This document shows positions 48,972-59,462 of a DNA stretch of 64,000 nt, in pieces. Under the pieces are notes generated by a model. The model saw nothing but the letters and a program-made list of their open reading frames with translations, made no database searches and was not told where the DNA came from. The position numbers were made by a program, and so were the translations under genes. Location: positions 1 to 64,000 of the forward strand of contig NZ_JASDCU010000005.1 of NCBI RefSeq assembly GCF_030407765.1. The letters are read 5' to 3'. This stretch comes from Microbacterium sp. APC 3901 (lineage in GTDB: Bacteria; Actinomycetota; Actinomycetes; Actinomycetales; Microbacteriaceae). How positions within the stretch are numbered: position 1 is the first letter of the stretch; each line of letters starts with the position of its first letter.

Positions 48972-48992
48972 CGGGGCCTGCGAGCGGCCCCG
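48972..48992 (+). promoter_or_regulatory. Hairpin in the sigA leader
   Basis: CGGGGCC (48972-48978) pairs with GGCCCCG (48986-48992) just before the AAAGG ribosome-binding stretch, 13 nt from the GTG start. Confidence 0.35.
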
Positions 48993-49005
48993 TGAAAGGC
49001 GAAAC

Positions 49006-50237
<1,232 letters not shown>

Positions 50238-50238
<1 letters not shown>

Positions 50239-50930
50239 TGCAGGCGAACGAGGGCAAAGCGCTCGAGGCGCGTGTCGACGGCAAGAACTACGCGCGCATC
50301 CCGCTGCGGACGCGCGTGGTCATGCCGAACGACGATCTCGACGCAGTCGTCATGGAGTACGCGAAGGATGCGGTGCAGCCGGGCGACCTGCTGTTCGTGA
50401 CCGAGAAGATCGTCGCGATCACGCAGGGTCGGTCGTACCGACTCGATGAGATCTCGCCGCGCCCTCTCGCGCGCTTCCTCTCGCGATACGTCGTCCGCAC
50501 CTCCTACGGCATCGGACTCGGAATGCCCGAGACCATGGAGATGGCGCTGCGGGAGTGCGGCACGCTGCGGATCCTGTTCGCTGCCGGCGTCTCGGTCATC
50601 ACCAAGGCCTTCGGCCGTCGCGGCGATTTCTATCGCATCGCCGGCGACAAGGCCCGTGCGATCGACGGTCCGACGAAGAACACGATCCCGCCGTACAACC
50701 AGGCTGTCGTGCTCGGACCGAAGGATCCCCGCGGGGTCGCGGAGCGCCTGAAGAGGATGCTCGGCGGAAACCTCGAAGTGGCCGTCGTCGACATCAACGA
50801 CATCGGCGGCAACATCCTCGGTTCGACGCTCGACAAGGCGGGCGAGCGTCGGCTCGTCGAGATCCTCGGCGACAACCCGCTCGGACAGGCGACGCAGTCG
50901 ACCCCGATGGGTATCGTCCGCGAGGTCTGA
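50238..50930 (+). CDS. Coenzyme F420-0:L-glutamate ligase-like (CofE family) protein
   Basis: Protein of 230 residues in the CofE/FbiB-N family, which adds L-glutamate to F420-0 using GTP. Recognisable parts are IPLRTRVVMPNDDLDAVV, DLLFVTEKIVAITQGRSY and AVVDINDIGGNILGSTL. No other F420 gene is nearby, so an alternative glutamyl acceptor is possible. The open frame also has a GTG at 50235. It is translationally coupled to sigA and closed by a strong terminator. Confidence 0.8.
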
Positions 50931-50939
50931 CCCTCCACC

Positions 50940-50958
50940 TTTCGACAGGCTCAGGGAC
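50940..50958 (+). repeat. Intergenic repeat-like sequence
   Basis: TTTCGACAGGCTCAGGGAC. Its complement matches 27715-27733 in rnpB at 16 of 19 positions. From memory, close relatives of this sequence are scattered as short intergenic repeats in actinobacterial and other genomes. Confidence 0.5.
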
Positions 50959-50981
50959 TCAGGTCCAGTGCCCCAGACAGC

Positions 50982-51016
50982 AAGAAGGCCCGGATGTTCG
51001 GCATCCGGGCCTTCTT
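50982..51016. terminator. Bidirectional terminator
   Basis: A perfect 15-bp stem (AAGAAGGCCCGGATG at 50982-50996 with 51002-51016) and 5-nt loop, ending in CTTCTT, between convergent genes. Confidence 0.85.
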
Positions 51017-51032
51017 CGTGTCTTGAGCGCGG

Positions 51033-52049
51033 TCAGAAGCCGATCGCGGCCTGGTAGCGCGGCTTGTGACCGGTGCGGATGCCCGTGACGCTCGGCTTGT
51101 TCTCGTATACGCCTGCCCCCCAATTGCCCTCGACCAGGACGGGCCCGTCGGGGGTGACGACGACATCCCAGCCGACGTACTGGATCTGCGGCACGACACG
51201 AGCGACCTGATCGACGAACTCGCGGACCTCATCCATCATCGGCAGCTGGAAGTCGGCGATAGGGAACCCGGAGTCGGGGTGCGTGACGTGCACGTGGCCG
51301 TGCGAGTCGTACCCGGAGCCCACCGAATGACCGTTCTCGTCGAGCATCGTGTAGAAGCCGCCGAAGCTCATCTGGTCGCTCACCGCGCCGCGCCCGAACT
51401 TCTGCGCCATCGCGAGGATGTGCGTCCTCTCGCCGTCGAAGAAGGCCGTGATGCGCGTGGTGTTGACGGTGCCTGGGCAGACGGCCGCGAGATCGGCGTG
51501 CTGGCGGATGACTTCTTCGACGAGCACCTGCTTCTTCGAGAGCAGCTCGGCGTGGAACGCGTTCCAATCGGTGACGTCGGCGGCGTGGTAGCGGTGCACT
51601 CCGGTGCCAGCCTGGCCGTGGGTCTCTTTGACGACGATCGTGCCCTGACGCTCCGTGAAGTCCCGCAGCTCGTCTGCGTTGTCGTCGGTGATGAGCATCC
51701 ACTCCCGCTTGAGGAAGGCGTCGAAGACGGCGTTGAACTCCGCCTTGTCATGGAAGAGGTGACGGTAGTCGGGGTGGTCGTACTTCTGCGAGATCTCGTT
51801 CGACACCGGGTGGGTCATGAACGTGTCGCGCTCCGCCTTGGTGAGGATCGCGAAGTCGTAGTCGATGTAGTCCTGGAACCCGACGTTGTGACGGCCGGCA
51901 GACCAGAGCATGTCGACGACCACGAGCGGCACGGCCTTGCCATGCTGGGACGACGCCTCTTTGGCTCTCTCGATGACCGAGGCGACGTCGATGCGGCGGG
52001 CACGCGCCAGCAGATAGCGGACGCGGGGCGCGAGGGAAAAGCGTGACAT
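51033..52049 (-). CDS. Sugar-transfer-associated ATP-grasp protein
   Basis: ATP-grasp fold protein of 338 residues. It shows the nucleotide-binding Lys and loop TIVVKETHGQAGTGVHRY (about 133-150), VLVEEVIRQH, substrate-side NTTRITAFFDG, and metal ligands in GPVLVEGNWGAGV near the C-terminus. This subfamily is usually found with cell-surface polysaccharide genes and probably forms an amide or peptide-like bond. It is divergent from a split alanine racemase pair. ATG 52049 has GGAG 4 nt upstream and a TAGACT box about 27 nt away. Confidence 0.82.
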   Translation of the reverse strand: MSRFSLAPRVRYLLARARRIDVASVIERAKEASSQHGKAVPLVVVDMLWSAGRHNVGFQDYIDYDFAILTKAERDTFMTHPVSNEISQKYDHPDYRHLFHDKAEFNAVFDAFLKREWMLITDDNADELRDFTERQGTIVVKETHGQAGTGVHRYHAADVTDWNAFHAELLSKKQVLVEEVIRQHADLAAVCPGTVNTTRITAFFDGERTHILAMAQKFGRGAVSDQMSFGGFYTMLDENGHSVGSGYDSHGHVHVTHPDSGFPIADFQLPMMDEVREFVDQVARVVPQIQYVGWDVVVTPDGPVLVEGNWGAGVYENKPSVTGIRTGHKPRYQAAIGF

Positions 52050-52075
52050 GGATCTCCAAGGTCGGGGTCTCCTCC

Positions 52076-52081
52076 AGTCTA
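52076..52081 (-). promoter_or_regulatory. -10 box of the ATP-grasp gene
   Basis: TAGACT on the minus strand, giving a short leader of about 20 nt that contains GGAG. Confidence 0.45.
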
Positions 52082-52116
52082 CGGTGGGTGCGCAGGGCAT
52101 CCTGAGAAGGCGGAGC

Positions 52117-52122
52117 TAGGCT
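52117..52122 (+). promoter_or_regulatory. -10 box of the split racemase pair
   Basis: TAGGCT, 6 nt before GTG 52129; leaderless start. Confidence 0.6.
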
Positions 52123-52128
52123 GGAAAC

Positions 52129-52836
52129 GTGTGTGAGAAGACATCGAGCTCCCGTCCGCGCGCGCTGATCTCACGGTCCGCGCTGGCCGCTGCATCGGCT
52201 GCCGCGGTCGATGCCGGGGGCCGCGTGGCCGACCTTCGGCGGGATGCCTGGGGGCACGGTCTGTTCGCTGTCGCCCACGCCGTCGTCGCTGCAGGCGCGG
52301 CTGCCGTGCGGGTGGATTGCGCGGCAGAGGCCGAGGCATTGGCGCTGGAGGGCATAGACGCGGTGACGGACGTCGCTGCGGACATCGACCCGACCCTGCT
52401 CTACGGCCTGCCTGACGCTGACGGGACGCTGCGGACGCGGCCGGTGATGCGTCTGGTGGGCAGAGTGCTCTCGACCAAGCCACTCGCAGCCGGAGACGCG
52501 GTCTCGTACGGCTACACGCACCGAGCGACGCACGATACGACCGCCGCACTGGTGACGGGCGGATACGCGCAGGGGATCGTTCGCGCTCTGGGCAATTCTG
52601 CCCATGTCGAGATCGAGGGCGTTCAGCGTCCGATCATCGGGCGTGTCGCGATGGATGTCTGCGTGATCGATCTGCAGGGCTCGGCCGGAGTCACCCCCGG
52701 AGCCGACGCGACGTACTTCGGAGGACGCGGATCCGCCGCTCCTGGCCTTGCGAGGTGGGGGGCGGTGACAGGACTCACGATCGCCGAGCTCATCGTGGTC
52801 GCGGGCTCCCATGCCGAGCGGGGGTGGGAGGCATGA
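52129..52836 (+). CDS. Alanine racemase C-terminal-domain protein (tyrosine half)
   Basis: Protein of 235 residues. Residues 10-80 keep only the first strands of the Alr barrel, with RRDAWGHG at 37-44 where active enzymes have K-x-DAYGHG; the PLP-binding lysine is Arg. Most of the barrel is missing. From about 105 it is a normal Alr C-terminal domain with the catalytic Tyr in SYGYTH (Tyr127), VTGGYAQGIVRALG and GRVAMDVCVIDL (Met175). Alone it cannot bind PLP conventionally. It overlaps the next gene by 4 nt, which carries the complementary half. Confidence 0.85.
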   Translation: MCEKTSSSRPRALISRSALAAASAAAVDAGGRVADLRRDAWGHGLFAVAHAVVAAGAAAVRVDCAAEAEALALEGIDAVTDVAADIDPTLLYGLPDADGTLRTRPVMRLVGRVLSTKPLAAGDAVSYGYTHRATHDTTAALVTGGYAQGIVRALGNSAHVEIEGVQRPIIGRVAMDVCVIDLQGSAGVTPGADATYFGGRGSAAPGLARWGAVTGLTIAELIVVAGSHAERGWEA

Positions 52837-53873
52837 GGCGCCCGGAGCTGCGCGTCGACACGGACCGCTTCCGATCGAACATCCGCGCCGTACGCGATCG
52901 CATCGCTCCGTCAGAGCTGATGATCGTGCTGAAGGATGACGCCTACGGTCACGGTCTCCGCTGGGCGGTGGAGGCCGCCCAGGGAATGGGCGTCGAGTGG
53001 TATGGGGCGTACGACGTCCGTAGCGGAGTCGAGACCAGGCGCGTACTGGGTGGCACCGGGCGCATCTTCGCCTGGGCCACCTCGACCGACGATGAAGTCG
53101 ACGAGGCGCTGCGCGCAAGCATCGACCTGGGAGTCGGATCGGCGGAGTATCTGGCCCGCATCACGGCGGTGGCGGAGCGACTGCGAGTGCGGGCGCGGAT
53201 CCACCTGAAGATCGACACCGGACTGCATCGCAACGGTCTGCTTCCCGCCGAGTGGGACCGCACCATCGGCGAGGTGCGAGCGGGTGAGGCCGCGGGGCAT
53301 CTGCAACTCGTGGGCATCTGGAGCCATCTCGCCGAGGCCAGCGATGGCGAGGACGACGAGGCTCAGAACCTGTTCCTCGATGCCGTGCGAGCGGCCGAGC
53401 AGTCGGGCACGACTCCCGAGGCTCTGCACCTGACGGCATCCGCCGCGTCCTGGTGGCGCCCTGAGCTTCGCGGCTCGGTGTCACGGATCGGCGCGTTCTG
53501 CTATGGAGTCCGCTCCGCCGACGGCCCGGAGCTCGCCGGGGTGACACCGGTCGCGGAACTCTCTGCGACGGTCGTCGACATCGTCGACGGGAACGCCGTG
53601 GTGGGCATCGGAGCATTCGACGGCATCCCGTCGACGCTGACAGGGGCCCGAGTCGGCACGCCGGCCGGGGCCCGTGGCTTTCTGAGCATCGACGCGACGA
53701 CCTCGATGGTCGAGGGGTGGCCGGGAATGCGGCTCGGCGACCCGGTCTGGATCTTCGGCGCAGGCGAGCACGGCGAGCCCAGCGCCACGACCCTCGCCGA
53801 GCGCATCGACACCGTCGGCGAGGAGATACTGACCCGGCTCACGGCTCGCGTCCGACGGGTCAGCACCCCTTAA
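52833..53873 (+). CDS. Alanine racemase barrel-domain protein (lysine half)
   Basis: Protein of 346 residues with a full Alr PLP barrel. PLP-lysine Lys34 lies in IVLKDDAYGHGL, and HLKIDTGLHRNGL (about 124-136) matches the substrate-arginine region. The C-terminal domain is present but shortened: the SYG-tyrosine loop is deleted (VVDIVDGNAVVGIGAFDG), and the GRxxMD motif reads GFLSIDATTS. So it lacks the partner-supplied catalytic Tyr. GGAGG lies upstream of the ATG. It may form a heterodimer with the preceding product. Confidence 0.87.
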   Translation: MRRPELRVDTDRFRSNIRAVRDRIAPSELMIVLKDDAYGHGLRWAVEAAQGMGVEWYGAYDVRSGVETRRVLGGTGRIFAWATSTDDEVDEALRASIDLGVGSAEYLARITAVAERLRVRARIHLKIDTGLHRNGLLPAEWDRTIGEVRAGEAAGHLQLVGIWSHLAEASDGEDDEAQNLFLDAVRAAEQSGTTPEALHLTASAASWWRPELRGSVSRIGAFCYGVRSADGPELAGVTPVAELSATVVDIVDGNAVVGIGAFDGIPSTLTGARVGTPAGARGFLSIDATTSMVEGWPGMRLGDPVWIFGAGEHGEPSATTLAERIDTVGEEILTRLTARVRRVSTP

Positions 53874-53880
53874 CGAATGC

Positions 53881-53904
53881 GGAGCCCGTCAGATGACGGG
53901 CTCC
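53881..53904. terminator. Bidirectional terminator
   Basis: GGAGCCCGTC (53881-53890) and GACGGGCTCC (53895-53904) with loop AGAT, between convergent genes. Confidence 0.75.
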
Positions 53905-53927
53905 GAGGCGGATCGAACCGCAGCTGA

Positions 53928-54143
53928 TCAGTCGATCAGGCGAGCGGTCTCGTCGTGCCAGCTCGTTGCGATGCTGCGGAGCTTCTCTTCGTACTTGCGC
54001 CCGTGGTGCGCGCAGAAGAGGAGTTCGGAGCCGTTGACCTCGGCGGCGATGTAGGCCTGAGCGCCACACGAATCACAGCGATCCATGGCGGTCAGGCGGA
54101 ACTCGACGGCGGAGGTCTCACGTTCGGTCGTTGCGTTCATCAT
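53928..54143 (-). CDS. Small zinc-ribbon protein (DUF7455-like)
   Basis: Protein of 71 residues (70 from the second ATG, 54140) with CDSCGAQAYIAAEVNGSELLF and CAHHGRKYEEKL, four Cys/His zinc ligands. This small family is very common in actinobacteria, often beside sigA, parE or other information genes. Function unknown. AGGAGG lies 4 or 7 nt from the two possible ATGs. The 179-nt gap to parE contains a possible TATTGA -10 for this gene and nothing else clear. Confidence 0.88.
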   Translation of the reverse strand: MMNATTERETSAVEFRLTAMDRCDSCGAQAYIAAEVNGSELLFCAHHGRKYEEKLRSIATSWHDETARLID

Positions 54144-54308
54144 GGTGCCTCCTTGAGTGTCGGGTTCGCTGGTTGGGCGTGTTCAATACAACCACGCTGA
54201 CGCTGTGCGCATGCCCGCTTTGCGGCGTGTTTCGCTCAGCGCGTACGCACCGCACCCGTCCCGGGCCTTCGCGGGGAGTGTCTGCGGCTCGATCAGAGGG
54301 ATCGCGAA

Positions 54309-54314
54309 TAGAAT
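54309..54314 (+). promoter_or_regulatory. -10 box of parE
   Basis: TAGAAT, 8 nt before GTG 54323; leaderless or near-leaderless start. Confidence 0.5.
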
Positions 54315-54322
54315 CGGAGATT

Positions 54323-56425
<2,103 letters not shown>

Positions 56426-56428
56426 TCG

Positions 56429-57646
56429 TCAGCGCTGCAGAGCCAGTGCGGCTCGGTAGGCGTCCAGCAGTGCGTCGCGGTGGGTGTCCTGAGCGACTCT
56501 CTCCCGATGAGCGATCGCGGCTGTGCTCATCTGAGTGAGCCGCACCGGATCGTCGCGCAGCTCTCGGATCGCGGTCGCCAGGCCCTCGGCATCCGGTGTT
56601 CGGGTGATCACACCACCGCCCTCGGGCAGCATCTCGACGAGGTCGGGATCCGTGACGATCACCGGCAGACCGGCGGCGATGCCCTCGAGGATCACCATCG
56701 GCTGGTTGTCGAAGTCGAGAGAACTCGACACCAGCACGTGAGCGTCCCGCATCGCCTCGAGCACGCGCGATTGGGGGACGCCGCCATGCACCGTGAGCCG
56801 GCCGGCCGCCATGCCCGCCGATGCCGCGGCGATGCGACGCCTGGCCACACCGTCTCCCAACATCTCGGCTCGGATGCCGGAGGTCCGCCTCACGGCGTCG
56901 ACGAAGACCTCGGGACGCTTCTCGGGCGAGAGCCTGCCGCACCACACCACACGAAGCGGCTCTCCGGGCTCGAGGGTGCGCGGCAGCGCAGCGCCGACCT
57001 CGTCGAGCACCGTCGCTTCCAGCCCGTTCGAGAGCACGGTGAGCGGTGTCCGCACCCCCTGAGCCGAGAGCTTCGCCGCGAAGTGGGCTGAGGGCACGAT
57101 GACCTGATCTGCGTGGTTCGCCTGGCTGACCATGAGGCGCCACATGCGCCGTGCCGCTCGCGTCTTCGTATAGGGCGCGCTGCCGTCGACAGTCACACCG
57201 TCATGGCTCAGGCGGCGGCGGTGCATGGCGGCGAGCAGCGCCGTGGTGATCGAGGGCAGCGGCAGCACGGAGCGGGTGTAGACGTCGATGCGCCCGTGCA
57301 TGGTCTGCACGACCGGCAGGCCCAGAGCCTTCGCCGCCTCGAACCCGCCCAGCGCTGCGAACATCTCGGTGTGCACGTGGACGAGCTCGATGCCGCGCGA
57401 GCGCATACCGTCTGTGAGTGCCACCGCCACTGCCGAGGGTGGCCAGGCGAACGGGTATCCGTCCGGCGCGAAGCCACGAGAGGTCGGAAGGCGCACGACG
57501 TGCGGGTCATCGCCGGACTCGGCCAGGGGTGCGAACACGAAGACCTCGTGTCCGGCATGCTCGAGCGCCTCTCGGTGCGCCTTGATGACGGTCTGCACGC
57601 CGCCGAGCGTGGGCAGGTAGTAGTCGGTGACCATGGCGATGCGCAC
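56429..57646 (-). CDS. GT4 family glycosyltransferase
   Basis: GT-B fold glycosyltransferase of 405 residues. The N-terminus MVTDYYLPTLGGVQTVIKAHREAL, donor-site LSPEKRPEVFVDAV and the E-x7-E motif (SLDFDNQPMVILEGIAAGLPVIVTD) are typical of group 4 mannosyl/glucosyl transferases such as PimB/PimC-like enzymes. Substrate unknown; a lipid or cell-wall acceptor is plausible. GTG 57646 follows TATTGT by 6 nt. Divergent from the ketoacyl-synthase operon, convergent to parE with a 3-nt gap. Confidence 0.9.
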   Translation of the reverse strand: MRIAMVTDYYLPTLGGVQTVIKAHREALEHAGHEVFVFAPLAESGDDPHVVRLPTSRGFAPDGYPFAWPPSAVAVALTDGMRSRGIELVHVHTEMFAALGGFEAAKALGLPVVQTMHGRIDVYTRSVLPLPSITTALLAAMHRRRLSHDGVTVDGSAPYTKTRAARRMWRLMVSQANHADQVIVPSAHFAAKLSAQGVRTPLTVLSNGLEATVLDEVGAALPRTLEPGEPLRVVWCGRLSPEKRPEVFVDAVRRTSGIRAEMLGDGVARRRIAAASAGMAAGRLTVHGGVPQSRVLEAMRDAHVLVSSSLDFDNQPMVILEGIAAGLPVIVTDPDLVEMLPEGGGVITRTPDAEGLATAIRELRDDPVRLTQMSTAAIAHRERVAQDTHRDALLDAYRAALALQR

Positions 57647-57652
57647 TCGACC

Positions 57653-57658
57653 ACAATA
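57653..57658 (-). promoter_or_regulatory. -10 box of the glycosyltransferase gene
   Basis: TATTGT on the minus strand, 6 nt before GTG 57646. Confidence 0.5.
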
Positions 57659-57665
57659 GGGCGAC

Positions 57666-57671
57666 TATCGT
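57666..57671 (+). promoter_or_regulatory. -10 box of the four-gene lipid-like operon
   Basis: TATCGT, 7 nt before ATG 57679. It favours this ATG over the one at 57673 or GTG 57670, which are too close to the box. Confidence 0.5.
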
Positions 57672-57678
57672 GATGAGC

Positions 57679-58668
57679 ATGTCCGGAGCCCGTGTGCTGG
57701 TGACGGGGGCGAGCGGGTTCCTCGGCGGCTACGTCGTGCCCGAGCTGCAGAGATACGGATACGAGGTCTTCGCCGCCGGTCGCAACGAGCAGGCACTCGA
57801 GCGGGTCGCCGATGACGAGCACCGCGTGCTCGGCGATCTGTCGTCTCTCCGCTCGCTGGATCTCCCGGTGGACGCCGTGATCCATTGCGCTGCGCTGTCG
57901 ACGCCCTGGGGGCGCTGGAGGGACTTCCGCGAGGCGAACATCGACGGCACCGGTCACGTCATCGAGTTCGCCCGTCGCAACCGTGTGCGCCGTGTCATCC
58001 ATGTCTCGTCTCCCAGCGTGTATGCCGAGCCTCGGGACCGTATCGACATCCGCGAATCCGAGGTCGACCGCTCCAATCGACTGAACGGGTACATCCGCTC
58101 GAAGATCGCCGCAGAGGATCTGCTGTTCGAGGCGCTGGACAGCGGCACGATCGCGGAGCTCGTGATCGTGCGTCCTCGCGGCCTGATCGGCGTGGGCGAC
58201 CCGAGCCTCGTGCCCCGTCTCCTCGACGTGCACGCGCGCATCGGCGTGCCGGTCTTCGACGGCGGGGAGAACCTCATCGACGTCACAGCGGTCGAGAACG
58301 TGGCCTCGGCGCTGCGGCTCGCGGTGACTCGGGGCGACGCCGCGGGCGGGGTGTACAACATCACCAATGACGACCCGCGGCGATTCCGCGCGCTGCTCAC
58401 GATCCTGCTCGAGCGGATGGGGGAGACCCCGCGATTCCGCCGGATGAACCGGCGTGTGGCCTGGGTCCTCGCATCGTCGATGGAGAGACTCTGCTTGGCC
58501 CTGCCGTCGCGGCCGGAGCCGCCGCTCACCCGATATACGCTCAGCACGATCGCGTTCTCGCAGACACTCGACATCACGCGGGCGAAGACGGAGCTCGGAT
58601 ACCGCCCGGAGGTGTCGCTCGATGACGCACTGGCCGGTGTGGCCGCGCACCTGAGGGAGAACACGTGA
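57679..58668 (+). CDS. NAD(P)-dependent reductase, OleD/3-beta-HSD-like
   Basis: Extended SDR of 329 residues. Rossmann motif VTGASGFLGGYVVPEL, then CAALSTPWGRWRDFREANIDGT, HVSSPSVYAE and the YIRSKIAAE (Tyr-x3-Lys) active site, then VRPRGLIGVGDPSLVPRLLD. These features, especially the WG and SSPSV stretches, resemble OleD, which reduces 2-alkyl-3-ketoacids to beta-hydroxyacids. First gene of an operon with overlapping junctions (GTG of the next gene overlaps its stop). Confidence 0.87.
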   Translation: MSGARVLVTGASGFLGGYVVPELQRYGYEVFAAGRNEQALERVADDEHRVLGDLSSLRSLDLPVDAVIHCAALSTPWGRWRDFREANIDGTGHVIEFARRNRVRRVIHVSSPSVYAEPRDRIDIRESEVDRSNRLNGYIRSKIAAEDLLFEALDSGTIAELVIVRPRGLIGVGDPSLVPRLLDVHARIGVPVFDGGENLIDVTAVENVASALRLAVTRGDAAGGVYNITNDDPRRFRALLTILLERMGETPRFRRMNRRVAWVLASSMERLCLALPSRPEPPLTRYTLSTIAFSQTLDITRAKTELGYRPEVSLDDALAGVAAHLRENT

Positions 58669-59462
58669 CCGGTCGCCTCCGCCACTACGTCTGCGGCAGC
58701 ACCTCGCATGACGTCGGCGCGATGTTCCGCGGCGCACCGCATGGTGTCCGCGAGTTCCCCTCCGGCGTGTTCTTATACGATGCCGCGGGCGGCCGGCGCG
58801 TGTTGTTCGACACCGGCTACGCGACGGGTGAGTGGAACACCGGCTGGCGCGGTGCCGTCTACCGCCGGCTGCTTCCGCCGACGGTCCGCGACGCCGACGA
58901 TGTGGCCGACCGCCTACGCGCAGACGGCGTCGACCCGGCATCCGTCTCGCACGTCGTGCTGTCTCACCTGCATCCGGATCACGTCGGGGGAGTCCGTCGT
59001 TTTCCCCACGCCACCTTCGTGCTGAGCGCGGGGCACGTGCGGACGCTGTCGGCTCCACCTCTGCGCGCAGGGGTGCTCACCGGGCTGTTCCCGAGCTGGT
59101 TCCCGGATGCAGAGCGGCTCGTGCTCGACGACGAGGCGTTCTCCACGGTCGAGATCGGCGGCACCGCGCTGCGCGCTCACGATCTCCTCGGCGACGGCTC
59201 GTACCTCGTCGTCGATCTGCCCGGCCATGCCGACGGGCACCTCGGCGCGCTGATCGAGCGCCGCGTGCTGCTCGCCGGCGATGCGGCGTGGGGGAGCGAT
59301 CTGATCCACGCCTCCGGGACTCTGAGAGCCCTGCCTCGCGCCGTCCAGCACGATCCGGCACGGTACTCCGCCACGGCACGGAGTCTCGGCGAGATCGCCG
59401 CCTCCGGCATCCGCGTGGTCTGCAGTCATGATCCGCTCGAGGCGAACGAGCTGCTGAGCTGA
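58665..59462 (+). CDS. MBL-fold metallo-hydrolase
   Basis: Protein of 265 residues with the dinuclear zinc motif LSHLHPDHVGG (HxHxDH), upstream VLFDTGYATG, LPGHADGHLG, the bridging Asp in LLAGDAAWG and a final His in CSHDPLEA. This is the lactonase/glyoxalase-type branch, so hydrolysis of a thioester, ester or lactone is possible. GTG start overlapping the reductase stop; its stop overlaps the next ATG by one base. Substrate presumably comes from the same pathway. Confidence 0.87.
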   Translation: MTGRLRHYVCGSTSHDVGAMFRGAPHGVREFPSGVFLYDAAGGRRVLFDTGYATGEWNTGWRGAVYRRLLPPTVRDADDVADRLRADGVDPASVSHVVLSHLHPDHVGGVRRFPHATFVLSAGHVRTLSAPPLRAGVLTGLFPSWFPDAERLVLDDEAFSTVEIGGTALRAHDLLGDGSYLVVDLPGHADGHLGALIERRVLLAGDAAWGSDLIHASGTLRALPRAVQHDPARYSATARSLGEIAASGIRVVCSHDPLEANELLS

